Shown: positions 1-5,166 of the stretch, in pieces
Layout of the letters: the number at the start of each line of letters is the position of its first letter
Position numbering within the stretch: the first letter of the stretch is position 1
DNA from: UBA11710 sp049287025
Lineage (GTDB): Bacteria > Patescibacteriota > Patescibacteriia > Magasanikbacterales > UBA922
Length of the DNA: 12,584 nucleotides
Direction of reading: 5' to 3'
Assembly: GCA_049287025.1 (NCBI GenBank)
Contig: JBAQFA010000045.1
Location: 1-12,584 of the forward strand
Notes under the pieces: generated by a model
Told to the model about the DNA's origin: nothing
Database searches by the model: none
Seen by the model: the letters and a program-made list of their open reading frames with translations, nothing else
Made by a program: the position numbers and the translations under genes

Positions 1-11
1 CGTGTAGACTG

Positions 12-17
12 TATAAT
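12..17 (+). promoter_or_regulatory. Possible promoter -10 hexamer
   Basis: A perfect TATAAT hexamer lies about 120 bases before the first gene. A matching -35 box would fall at or beyond the left edge of the window, so the promoter cannot be completed. If used, it would give a leader containing the inverted repeat at 81-106. A single hexamer in AT-rich DNA can arise by chance. Confidence 0.25.
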
Positions 18-80
18 AGTGTAAGAATGTAATAGAAGTAATTCATAGATGCAATATACACGGCAGGGGTGGGCAGTGGG

Positions 81-106
81 GTAATAAAAACCAAGAAAAT
101 TATTAC
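81..106. promoter_or_regulatory. Perfect 7-bp inverted repeat upstream of the first gene, operator-like
   Basis: GTAATAA at 81-87 is exactly complementary to TTATTAC at 100-106, with 12 bases between. It lies about 20 bases before the ribosome binding site of the gene at 139. The AT-rich arms make a weak RNA hairpin with no following T-run, so a protein-binding operator is more likely than a terminator. No partner protein is identified. Confidence 0.35.
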
Positions 107-138
107 AAACAACAGCCAAACAACCACGGGAGGATCGT

Positions 139-345
139 ATGGCAAAACAGCACAAAACCAAACCACGGTTGACTTTGAAATACAAGGTCGACTTTAAGAC
201 ATTTCGCAACATTCGCACCATTGAAAATAAACTTGCACGAATGAACGCAGAAATAAAGAAAGATCAGCACCTGCTCTCCAAACTTACCTCGCAATTATGG
301 TATGCATTCAAAACAAATTCTAAGCACGGCGAGGTGCAGCAATGA
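139..345 (+). CDS. Small basic protein of unknown function
   Basis: A 68-residue lysine-rich product. I do not recognise a family. Residues from about 20 to 50 look helical and charged, and there is no signal peptide, membrane segment or metal-binding motif. The start is well supported: a GGGAGGA ribosome binding site lies at 128-134, four bases before the ATG. Its stop overlaps the next start as ATGA, so the two are probably translationally coupled. It is the first gene of the visible operon, downstream of the inverted repeat at 81-106. A small nucleic-acid-associated protein would fit the basic charge, but that is inference. Confidence 0.7.
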   Translation: MAKQHKTKPRLTLKYKVDFKTFRNIRTIENKLARMNAEIKKDQHLLSKLTSQLWYAFKTNSKHGEVQQ

Positions 346-665
346 AACCAGAGACCGAATTACTCAACAAATTTAGAATAGAAAAGAAAATCCCGATTGC
401 AAAACTGCCCGGTGCATTGCGAGAACTTCAAAAATTGTTTGGTCCTGCACCTTATACCGTCTCTCGGAGGAACGACCCGCGATCGTATGAAGCCCTTGTT
501 GATCTTCACGGAGAGAAATGCGAACAATGCAAATTAAAACCCCCAGCAACAATTCTAATGATTGCATCCCGCCACGGGCGAATAAACAAAAACACAGATT
601 TAAAAGATCTGCGGTTACTCTGCCGTAAGCATTCAGTAGAATACAGAAAATCCAAAAAGGATTAA
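342..665 (+). CDS. HNH-like zinc-binding protein with degenerate catalytic site
   Basis: A 107-residue product whose C-terminal half has the outline of an HNH nuclease fold: Cys60-x2-Cys63, a strand-turn segment, Asn84, then Leu-Leu-Cys94-x2-His97. When the segment before Cys94 is laid against the HNH protein at 11451, its Asp-His pair aligns with Ala75-Ser76, so the usual catalytic histidine is missing. His78 is close but shifted. The fourth zinc ligand would be His97 rather than Cys. The first 55 residues have no recognised domain. It overlaps the upstream gene by four bases. It may be a structural or DNA-binding HNH derivative rather than a nuclease; a divergent active enzyme cannot be excluded. 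Confidence 0.65.
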   Translation: MKPETELLNKFRIEKKIPIAKLPGALRELQKLFGPAPYTVSRRNDPRSYEALVDLHGEKCEQCKLKPPATILMIASRHGRINKNTDLKDLRLLCRKHSVEYRKSKKD

Positions 666-669
666 GACT

Positions 670-1110
670 ATGCAATACAGTATAAAAGCCCAAGAAACAG
701 CCGACCAATTAAAAGCATTGCTCAATGATATTTTGATTGACGCTCACCTTAAACAAGAGATTATCGCTCATCAAGGTGGAGTAAAACAATGCACCGTATC
801 GCAATGGTTCAATCCTGAATCAGATCGAAATTTCCCCGCTTTTCAATTATTCTTACAGCCCGCATCGCTCGTTCTTCCAATCTGTAATTCAGCTATTTCC
901 CGGTTTGGTAAGAAGATTGTTGAGAATGAATTCGATCTGCCGACCAATGGTGCAGTGGACGATAATTTATTGAACATAGACATGATACAGGGTGATCTGA
1001 TCCGGAAGAAGGAGAAGGACCCGAAGGCGGCTCTTCGGTATTGCGATGATCTGATTCGCGAAGCAATGATTATGAAACGTGAATTGGAATTGAAGATAGA
1101 ACAACGGTGA
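670..1110 (+). CDS. Putative phage CII-like DNA-binding regulator
   Basis: A 146-residue product. Residues about 23 to 85 have the layout of the phage CII/CP76-type regulators: a helix, a helix-turn-helix in which the second helix carries the Thr-Val-Ser-Gln-Trp segment (42-46) followed by Phe-Asn-Pro-Glu, then a hydrophobic segment in which the family normally examines a lysogeny switch. The C-terminal 50 residues are charged and helical, perhaps for oligomerisation. The ribosome binding site AAGGA at 657-661 is eight bases from the ATG. It sits among small regulatory genes, which fits control of lysogeny or early transcription. The assignment is by pattern only; a generic Cro/CI-type DNA-binding protein is the alternative. 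Confidence 0.6.
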   Translation: MQYSIKAQETADQLKALLNDILIDAHLKQEIIAHQGGVKQCTVSQWFNPESDRNFPAFQLFLQPASLVLPICNSAISRFGKKIVENEFDLPTNGAVDDNLLNIDMIQGDLIRKKEKDPKAALRYCDDLIREAMIMKRELELKIEQR

Positions 1111-1355
1111 TGAAAGCGAGTGCTGATAAATATTTTGTAGCAAGCAATCAGCGCGGGCGCAAAATAGTTATCAGTGAAATGTGGATGTTGGAAGATTTTG
1201 CGGTGAGATTTACGATTGAGGAGAAGGATCTGACATTAGATGCAGCATTGATACTGGGGGAGGAAATAGCCAGGGAGTTAATGTATAGGCTTGAGTTGAG
1301 TAAAGAACAAAAAGCAAGAGCGGAAGAACAATTACGAATTGCGAATAATGAATGA
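1110..1355 (+). CDS. Small protein of unknown function
   Basis: An 81-residue product from the ATG at 1110, which overlaps the preceding TGA by one base; a GTG at 1107 would add one residue. I do not recognise a family. The N-terminal 45 residues alternate hydrophobic and polar in a way that suggests beta-strands followed by a helix, and the last 35 are a charged helix rich in Glu, Lys, Arg and Gln that could be a coiled coil. There is no free-standing ribosome binding site, so translation probably depends on the upstream gene. Confidence 0.6.
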   Translation: MKASADKYFVASNQRGRKIVISEMWMLEDFAVRFTIEEKDLTLDAALILGEEIARELMYRLELSKEQKARAEEQLRIANNE

Positions 1356-1464
1356 TATCCGAGATGCTGCATTCCGCGAGGATGCGGTGGAAAACAAAAG
1401 ATTGGCACATGAAATGGAAGTTGCCCGGAATTTTCTAAACACACGACCATCTCGGTATTTTTAA
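1348..1464 (+). CDS. Very short acidic/basic helical protein, hypothetical
   Basis: A 38-residue open frame that starts inside the end of the previous gene (8-base overlap) and fills the space up to the REP-like palindrome. It begins Met-Asn-Asp-Ile-Arg and ends in Ser-Arg-Tyr-Phe. The composition (charged, Ala/Glu/Arg-rich, one helix) looks protein-like. A competing 28-residue frame begins at the ATG at 1352 with a classic ATGA overlap, but its Met/Trp/Lys-rich composition is less plausible. Only conservation could settle which frame is used, if either. Confidence 0.4.
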   Translation: MNDIRDAAFREDAVENKRLAHEMEVARNFLNTRPSRYF

Positions 1465-1497
1465 TGGATTCCCGATAAAAGCATTCGGGAATGACAG
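1465..1497. repeat. REP-like palindromic element
   Basis: The arms ATTCCCGA (1468-1475) and TCGGGAAT (1485-1492) form a perfect 8-bp inverted repeat with a nine-base loop. They are flanked by TGG on the left and GACAG on the right. The TGG-ATTCCCG...CGGGAAT-GACA arrangement matches a palindrome dispersed in many bacterial genomes, of the Neisseria dRS3 type. It lies between two genes, and its right arm contains the ATG at 1491, which argues that the next gene starts downstream at 1506. As RNA it would also form a moderately stable hairpin. Confidence 0.6.
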
Positions 1498-1505
1498 AGT
1501 ACAAT

Positions 1506-1802
1506 ATGAACGCACAAACTAAACAATCGATCGATGATACTCCGGAAGTGCTGACGGATGTTGCGATGCTTCTTCCTGCAGAAGCGGCGAGGTTAATGCG
1601 GGTGAGTGTTTCGATGTTTCGGGAAATAGTGAAGAGCGGAGGGATTCGATTTATTCCGTGGGGAAATGAAAAGCGAGTGCCGATGCACGAGCTGCGACGC
1701 TGGCAGGAAGAGATGTTGAGAACGAGTGAGAATAATGAGAAGATCGTTTCGATCGATAAATATTTTACACCCAAGGAACATTACCGGGGGAAACGCAAAT
1801 GA
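1506..1802 (+). CDS. Excisionase-type helix-turn-helix protein
   Basis: A 98-residue product from the ATG at 1506. Residues about 22 to 68 match the MerR-like HTH_17/excisionase pattern: Leu-Pro-Ala-Glu-Ala-Ala-Arg-Leu-Met, then Val-Ser-x-Ser-Met-Phe-Arg-Glu, Ile-Arg-Phe-Ile-Pro-Trp-Gly, and Arg-Val-Pro-Met-His-Glu-Leu-Arg-Arg-Trp. Such proteins bind DNA at attachment sites or act as repressors. An in-frame ATG at 1491 would add five residues, but it lies in the REP-like palindrome with GGGA directly against it; neither start has a strong ribosome binding site. The stop overlaps the next gene (ATGA). The integrase is 4 kb downstream, so an excision role is plausible but not proven by adjacency. 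Confidence 0.75.
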   Translation: MNAQTKQSIDDTPEVLTDVAMLLPAEAARLMRVSVSMFREIVKSGGIRFIPWGNEKRVPMHELRRWQEEMLRTSENNEKIVSIDKYFTPKEHYRGKRK

Positions 1803-2005
1803 TGAACTTTGATCCATTCTTTATTTTTATGTCTAAGACCCGCGGAATAATTGTTAAAAATATCTCTCACCATAGGGCGGTATTAACGTTGTTCTATCGG
1901 ATTCCGTTTATCAATGAGCGGAGATTGAAGGATCCGTTCGCCAAACGGCTAACGAAAGAAGTGGGAAATAAAAAGCGGGTGTCTACAGTAATAATTTTGA
2001 ATTGA
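1799..2005 (+). CDS. Small protein of unknown function
   Basis: A 68-residue frame filling the space between the excisionase-like and winged-helix genes. It has an ATGA overlap on the left and one base before the next ATG on the right. The first dozen residues are hydrophobic and Phe-rich, and the rest is basic (Arg/Lys). I do not recognise a family. An internal Met at residue 11 could be the true start. The neat fit between neighbours is the main support; composition alone is not convincing. Confidence 0.45.
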   Translation: MMNFDPFFIFMSKTRGIIVKNISHHRAVLTLFYRIPFINERRLKDPFAKRLTKEVGNKKRVSTVIILN

Positions 2006-2006
2006 T

Positions 2007-2393
2007 ATGAACACGACAATAAAAAATCCGGACACAGAGTTATTGGTGAAGATTCTGAGAGTGATCAGCGATCGGACGATCGACAATCCGATAACCGGTG
2101 ATGCGATCGGGGAGCTGGTGAATTGTGAATGGAGACAGGTTGCCCGGAAGGTTGAAGAGTTACGGTTTATGGGTTTTAAGATCGGGAGTTCGAAGACGAA
2201 GCCGATGGGATATTTTTTAGCGCGGACTCCGGAAGAGATGCGGCCGACGAGTGAACGGATGAAGCAGTCGTGCCTGGTGCAGCTGGCACAGTTGAAACGA
2301 ATGAACACGTGGAACGATGTTGAACCAACGATTTGGGAAGGTGACGCACTCTATCACATTGAAAAGATCATTGCTGATGCTAACCATATATAA
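2007..2393 (+). CDS. Winged-helix-like putative DNA-binding protein
   Basis: A 128-residue product. Residues about 11 to 72 read as a winged helix: a helix (Leu-Leu-Val-Lys-Ile-Leu), Pro-Ile-Thr-Gly-Asp-Ala-Ile-Gly-Glu-Leu as helix two, Glu-Trp-Arg-Gln-Val-Ala-Arg-Lys-Val-Glu-Glu-Leu-Arg as the recognition helix, then Gly-Phe-Lys-Ile-Gly and a Gly-Tyr-Phe-Leu-Ala strand forming the wing. The C-terminal half has no recognised domain. There is no clear ribosome binding site, and the start lies one base after the previous stop, suggesting coupled translation. It is likely a phage transcription or replication regulator; the specific role is unknown. Confidence 0.65.
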   Translation: MNTTIKNPDTELLVKILRVISDRTIDNPITGDAIGELVNCEWRQVARKVEELRFMGFKIGSSKTKPMGYFLARTPEEMRPTSERMKQSCLVQLAQLKRMNTWNDVEPTIWEGDALYHIEKIIADANHI

Positions 2394-2410
2394 ATGAAAG
2401 GCAGGTTGAT

Positions 2411-2551
2411 ATGGGTATCGTAATAGGTGTGGTATTGTATCTGTTGGTAGTTTCCGGATTGATTTACTTTGGTAAGTTTTTGAAGGAGTGCGATCAAACG
2501 ATGTTTGAGAATATAAACGCTCATAAAAAATACGGAGGTACCAATGTTTGA
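2411..2551 (+). CDS. 46-residue single-pass membrane protein
   Basis: A short frame beginning Met-Gly-Ile-Val-Ile, with one hydrophobic segment at about residues 2 to 22 followed by Lys-Phe-Leu-Lys and a polar tail, so the C-terminus probably faces the cytoplasm. An AAGGCAGG purine stretch lies about 6 to 13 bases before the ATG. It overlaps the next membrane protein gene by eight bases, and that gene's ribosome binding site lies within its last codons. Phage proteins of this size include holins, lysis regulators and superinfection-exclusion proteins, but nothing in the sequence picks one. Confidence 0.55.
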   Translation: MGIVIGVVLYLLVVSGLIYFGKFLKECDQTMFENINAHKKYGGTNV

Positions 2552-2738
2552 GTGGATCGATGCTGTGGGAATGTTTATTGAATCGAATTTGACATTGATC
2601 GCGATAGTGTTTGCAGCGATCGGAATCTACATTCGTTGGTTCTCCGATAGAAAATTCAGAGAGAATGTTCATAATCCGAAAATGTTTGATGAAGTGAACA
2701 AGAAAGACGACGATAACGAACCATGGGGGTTTGCTTAG
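2544..2738 (+). CDS. 64-residue single-pass membrane protein
   Basis: Residues about 14 to 34 (Ser-Asn-Leu-Thr-Leu through Tyr-Ile-Arg-Trp-Phe) form one membrane-spanning helix. It is followed by a basic segment and an acidic Lys-Lys-Asp-Asp-Asp tail, predicting an N-out, C-in orientation. A GGAGG-type ribosome binding site at 2533-2538 supports the ATG. It forms a tandem pair with the preceding 46-residue membrane protein. No lysis enzyme is adjacent, so a holin role is weak; a membrane-anchored early function such as exclusion is possible. Confidence 0.65.
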   Translation: MFEWIDAVGMFIESNLTLIAIVFAAIGIYIRWFSDRKFRENVHNPKMFDEVNKKDDDNEPWGFA

Positions 2739-2740
2739 CA

Positions 2741-2995
2741 ATGATGCCGGGAACAATTTCACCGACGTTGGAAACAGATGGCCGAGTTTTAAGCGCGGAG
2801 CAAATGGCGGCATTTGGGCGGTTGAATTTGGATTTTATCGGTCGTCAAAACGGAAGAGCGTCGGAGCCTCTATATATTTTGTGCAACGACAGAGAATGTA
2901 ACAACGCAACATATTCATTTGAATTATTTGCCACACCGGAAGAGATTCTGCATCACGTTATTCATAAACGAATGGAATTTAGAAAGGAAGTGTAA
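2741..2995 (+). CDS. Small protein with a possible Cys2His2-type metal site
   Basis: An 84-residue product from the ATG at 2741, two bases after the preceding stop, with a GGGGG stretch 11 bases upstream. An ATG at 2723 would add six residues but has no ribosome binding site. Residues Cys48-x4-Cys53 and His71/His72-x2/3-His75 recall a C2H2 zinc finger with an enlarged loop, following a Tyr-Ile-Leu strand. Otherwise I recognise no family. The gene overlaps its downstream neighbour by one base (TAATG). Metal binding is an inference from spacing only. Confidence 0.6.
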   Translation: MMPGTISPTLETDGRVLSAEQMAAFGRLNLDFIGRQNGRASEPLYILCNDRECNNATYSFELFATPEEILHHVIHKRMEFRKEV

Positions 2996-3645
2996 TGGAA
3001 ACGAACGTTCACCAAATAGATACCAAAAAAGAAAAAGGGATTAAGGAGCTTTCTGCGGAGTGGTTTGAAGTTCAACAGAGCTTCTTTTTTCCCGGCAACA
3101 CTGCAACTGATTCGGAACGGATGATCTATCATCACGGTATGCAATATTTATCTCTATTAAAACAAGTAACAGAAACACCACCAATGATTGATGAAGTGGA
3201 AGTATTGAAACATTACGTTCCGGACCCTCATTGTAAAACGTGCCACGGAAAAGGGAGAATCGGGATCAATCTGATCTTGGATAAGGAAAAGAAATATCGC
3301 TATCACCAGCTGCAGCTCTGTTATTGTGTTGAGCCGGTAGAGAGTGAATTTGCAAGGGTGATGCATTCGCATGATGTGTTGTCGAACATCGTATTGAAGC
3401 AAACAGAGATTGTAACACAGCTGATTGAGAAGATAACAGAGATGAACAAGATCCAAACGGAGAACACTCAGTTGTTGGATAAAGGATTGTATTCCATTGA
3501 TCAACACACGGCGGGATTTTGGATTGATGAAGCGTCGCGGTTTGTTGCCGGAAAGTGCAAAGCGTTTATAAAACTATTTACGATGAAAGAGGAGCATGCT
3601 GCAATCAGCGCAGAAGAAGTTCATCAGTCTGCTCAGCAAGATTGA
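2995..3645 (+). CDS. Zinc-knuckle and coiled-coil protein of unknown function
   Basis: A 216-residue product. The middle holds a DnaJ-type zinc knuckle, Cys80-x2-Cys83-His-Gly-Lys-Gly-Arg, completed by Cys109-Tyr-Cys111 about 25 residues later, enough for one four-Cys site. Residues about 120 to 165 are a charged heptad-like helix rich in Glu, Gln, Ile and Lys that could form a coiled coil. No J domain or other chaperone feature is present, so the knuckle alone does not make it a DnaJ homologue. The start overlaps the upstream stop by one base, and its 3' end overlaps the methyltransferase-like gene by 50 bases. It may be an adaptor that binds nucleic acid or protein. Confidence 0.7.
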   Translation: METNVHQIDTKKEKGIKELSAEWFEVQQSFFFPGNTATDSERMIYHHGMQYLSLLKQVTETPPMIDEVEVLKHYVPDPHCKTCHGKGRIGINLILDKEKKYRYHQLQLCYCVEPVESEFARVMHSHDVLSNIVLKQTEIVTQLIEKITEMNKIQTENTQLLDKGLYSIDQHTAGFWIDEASRFVAGKCKAFIKLFTMKEEHAAISAEEVHQSAQQD

Positions 3646-4369
3646 TTATACAAAACGGTTGTTTGAGGTTTTTAACGACTTCTGCATTCTTGGGACTTAC
3701 TCGCTGGCACTGCCGTTCTACAAAGATCTGGCAAGTAAAGAATTGGAAAAGGTTTATGCAAGATATACCCGGGAACAACTGATCAAGTTCGATGAAATGT
3801 TCACGGTGATGGTAGAGGGGATGGAGATACACAATGGTGATTTTCTTGGGGAGATATTCGGTGAGTGTGAGTTTAGAAATGACCGGCAGGGACAGTTCTT
3901 CACTCCCTATAACGTGTCACTGATGATAGCGAAGATGACATTTAGCGGGTGCAAGGAACAGATAGAGCGGAATGGATTTATTACGATGAACGAACCGGCA
4001 AGCGGAAGCGGGGGAATGGTGATCGCATTCCGGCAGGTGATGATCGACGAACAGTGCAATCCAAGCCGTGATGTGTTTGTTGTTACACAGGATATCAGTG
4101 AACTGGCATTTATGATGTGCTACATACAATGTTCTCTCTACGGATTAGCGGCAGAAGTGGTTCACGGTAATACATTATCGATGGAAATTTGGAGAGTATT
4201 GAAGACGCCGGTTTACTTTATCACAGATTGGAGATTGCGTTTAGCATTGAAGGATTTGAGTGAATTTACACGATCGCTTGGAATATCGGGTTCGAAGCAA
4301 GAAGAAACAATGACACGCTCGGAAACGGAAGATCGACTTCCGGGATCCACACAGTTAGATTTATTTTGA
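3596..4369 (+). CDS. N6-adenine DNA methyltransferase-like protein lacking the NPPY motif
   Basis: A 257-residue product resembling the HsdM-type N6-adenine methyltransferase core found as solo genes in phages. Gly99-Gln-Phe-Phe-Thr-Pro104 matches the N-terminal conserved segment, and Asn132-Glu-Pro-Ala-Ser-Gly-Ser-Gly-Gly-Met141 is the S-adenosylmethionine-binding motif I. Asp166 is a candidate ribose-contacting acid. Where the catalytic (N/D)PP(Y/F) motif should follow the His-Gly-Asn-Thr-Leu segment, the sequence reads Lys-Thr-Pro205-Val-Tyr207. I recall phage relatives with a similar Thr-Pro-x-Tyr/His in this place, so this may be a family trait rather than decay. No restriction subunit is nearby. 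The GGAG before the ATG is only one base away, so the exact start is uncertain. Methylation activity is doubtful; SAM binding or a decoy/anti-restriction role is possible. Confidence 0.75.
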   Translation: MLQSAQKKFISLLSKIDYTKRLFEVFNDFCILGTYSLALPFYKDLASKELEKVYARYTREQLIKFDEMFTVMVEGMEIHNGDFLGEIFGECEFRNDRQGQFFTPYNVSLMIAKMTFSGCKEQIERNGFITMNEPASGSGGMVIAFRQVMIDEQCNPSRDVFVVTQDISELAFMMCYIQCSLYGLAAEVVHGNTLSMEIWRVLKTPVYFITDWRLRLALKDLSEFTRSLGISGSKQEETMTRSETEDRLPGSTQLDLF

Positions 4370-4381
4370 TCTGTAGGAAAT

Positions 4382-4403
4382 AATCCGCAGGAACTGACGG
4401 ATT
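4382..4403. repeat. Intergenic hairpin with GAA loop
   Basis: AATCCG (4382-4387) pairs with CGGATT (4398-4403). An inner CAG/CTG extends the stem to nine pairs with one bulged A and a GAA loop. It lies just after the methyltransferase-like gene and has no T-run behind it, so a simple intrinsic terminator is unlikely. It may protect the upstream mRNA end or serve as an operator before the gene at 4456. Confidence 0.4.
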
Positions 4404-4455
4404 GATTGCAGGTTAGGCAGTGTGGCCACCTAAAAAATAATAAAGGAATAATTAA

Positions 4456-4794
4456 ATGAATAACATTGAACAGATAGTTGCGAAGTATCAAGCCCAATGG
4501 TTTGAAGAAAAAGAAATCCATTCCATAAAAGAATTATTGGAGAAAGCGATTACCGAAGCAACAACCATTGATGTAGAAAAAATGGTAGATAGATTTTTAC
4601 AATGGGAATTACCAAAAGACTTTAAACCCGATTGTGGAATATCATTTGATTCACAGAACGGACAGCTGAAACCAATAGGAACGAATTTATTTACCGCAAC
4701 ACAGGCAAAAAAGATGATAGAAAATATTTTAACAGAAGCCACATCTGCGAAAAACTGCGAGCGGGTAAGCGGCAGCGATTCAGAAACGTTTTAA
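4456..4794 (+). CDS. Phage-type conserved protein, function unknown
   Basis: A 112-residue product. After a helical N-terminal 40 residues comes Met-Val-Asp-Arg-Phe-Leu-Gln-Trp-x-Leu-Pro-Lys-Asp-Phe-x-Pro-Asp-Cys-Gly-Ile-Ser-Phe, then Gly-Thr-Asn-Leu-Phe-Thr-Ala-Thr-Gln-Ala. I associate this pairing (FLxWxLPxxF then GTNLxTAxxA) with uncharacterised proteins common in tailed-phage early regions; no function is known to me. AAAGGA at 4442-4447, eight bases before the ATG, supports the start. The last 15 residues are polar and probably disordered. It is preceded by an 86-base gap with a hairpin, so it may begin a new transcript. Confidence 0.7.
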   Translation: MNNIEQIVAKYQAQWFEEKEIHSIKELLEKAITEATTIDVEKMVDRFLQWELPKDFKPDCGISFDSQNGQLKPIGTNLFTATQAKKMIENILTEATSAKNCERVSGSDSETF

Positions 4795-4810
4795 GGGAGG
4801 ATTCAAAATT

Positions 4811-4990
4811 ATGACAACATATTTCATAGAAGTATTCAAAAAAGAGGATGTAGAAAATAATATCCTTAATAAAAGCATAATCGAAGAAAGTTCATTACCG
4901 GAAACTATAATGAAGAGACTTGTTGAGTTGACAAAAAATAAAGAGTCATTCACTCTATACGTTGGTGAATGTATCATTGATGAATCATAA
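4811..4990 (+). CDS. 59-residue protein of unknown function
   Basis: A short frame beginning Met-Thr-Thr-Tyr-Phe-Ile-Glu-Val-Phe-Lys-Lys. It has an N-terminal strand, a charged helical middle and a final strand (Ser-Phe-Thr-Leu-Tyr-Val-Gly-Glu-Cys), suggesting a compact alpha/beta fold. A strong GGGAGGA lies at 4795-4801, nine bases before the ATG, directly after the preceding stop. That binding site and the biased, AT-rich codon use make it a convincing gene despite its length. I do not recognise a family. The GC-rich hairpin segment begins immediately after its stop. Confidence 0.65.
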   Translation: MTTYFIEVFKKEDVENNILNKSIIEESSLPETIMKRLVELTKNKESFTLYVGECIIDES

Positions 4991-5166
4991 GCGCGCCGGC
5001 AAAGTTTCTGAGAGCGCTTTGACCGCTTGACCCGATGCAACTCGGCGCGAGCAAAGCGAGCGCGTTGCGAGTTGCGGAGGGCGAAGCCCGCTCGCAGCAA
5101 CACGGACGCCTCACAACGAAGTTGTGAATCAATTCACGGCGAACAATATTTTTAGAAAGGTAGAAT
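4991..5166. other. GC-rich, hairpin-dense intergenic segment
   Basis: This 176-base non-coding stretch contrasts with its AT-rich neighbours. It contains GCAACTCG/CGAGTTGC (5037-5044 with 5068-5075) enclosing a second GCGC/GCGC pair; GCGAGC as a direct repeat at 5047-5052 and 5056-5061; GGGC-GAA-GCCC at 5079-5089; CACAAC-GAA-GTTGTG at 5112-5126; and GTGAAT-CA-ATTCAC at 5124-5137. There is no open frame of note. Integron attC core sites (GTTRRRY/RYYYAAC) were looked for and not found. It could be a folded RNA, a single-strand DNA signal, or a dispersed host repeat inserted here. AAAGG near 5155-5160 serves the next gene. Confidence 0.55.

Noticed and set aside
1491..1505. ATG at 1491 as start of the excisionase-like gene
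   Set aside because: The ATG is part of the right arm of the REP-like palindrome with no proper spacing to a ribosome binding site. The ATG at 1506 loses only five residues outside the conserved domain.
1148..1774. Long open frame on the minus strand (208 codons) and other minus-strand frames such as 2217-2813, 6963-7559 and 8225-8941
   Set aside because: Each lies opposite well-supported plus-strand genes, has shadow-like composition rich in Cys, Ser, Phe and His or low-complexity stretches, and lacks a ribosome binding site or recognisable domain.
2060..2112. Dense GATC/CGATCG motifs as regulatory sites
   Set aside because: They occur in coding sequence all over the window and follow from frequent Ile-Asp and Asp-Arg codon pairs, so no special signal is claimed.
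3555..3782. Plus-strand frame of 75 codons overlapping the start of the methyltransferase-like gene
   Set aside because: It lies inside two better-supported frames, and the methyltransferase-like frame carries conserved motifs while this one has none.
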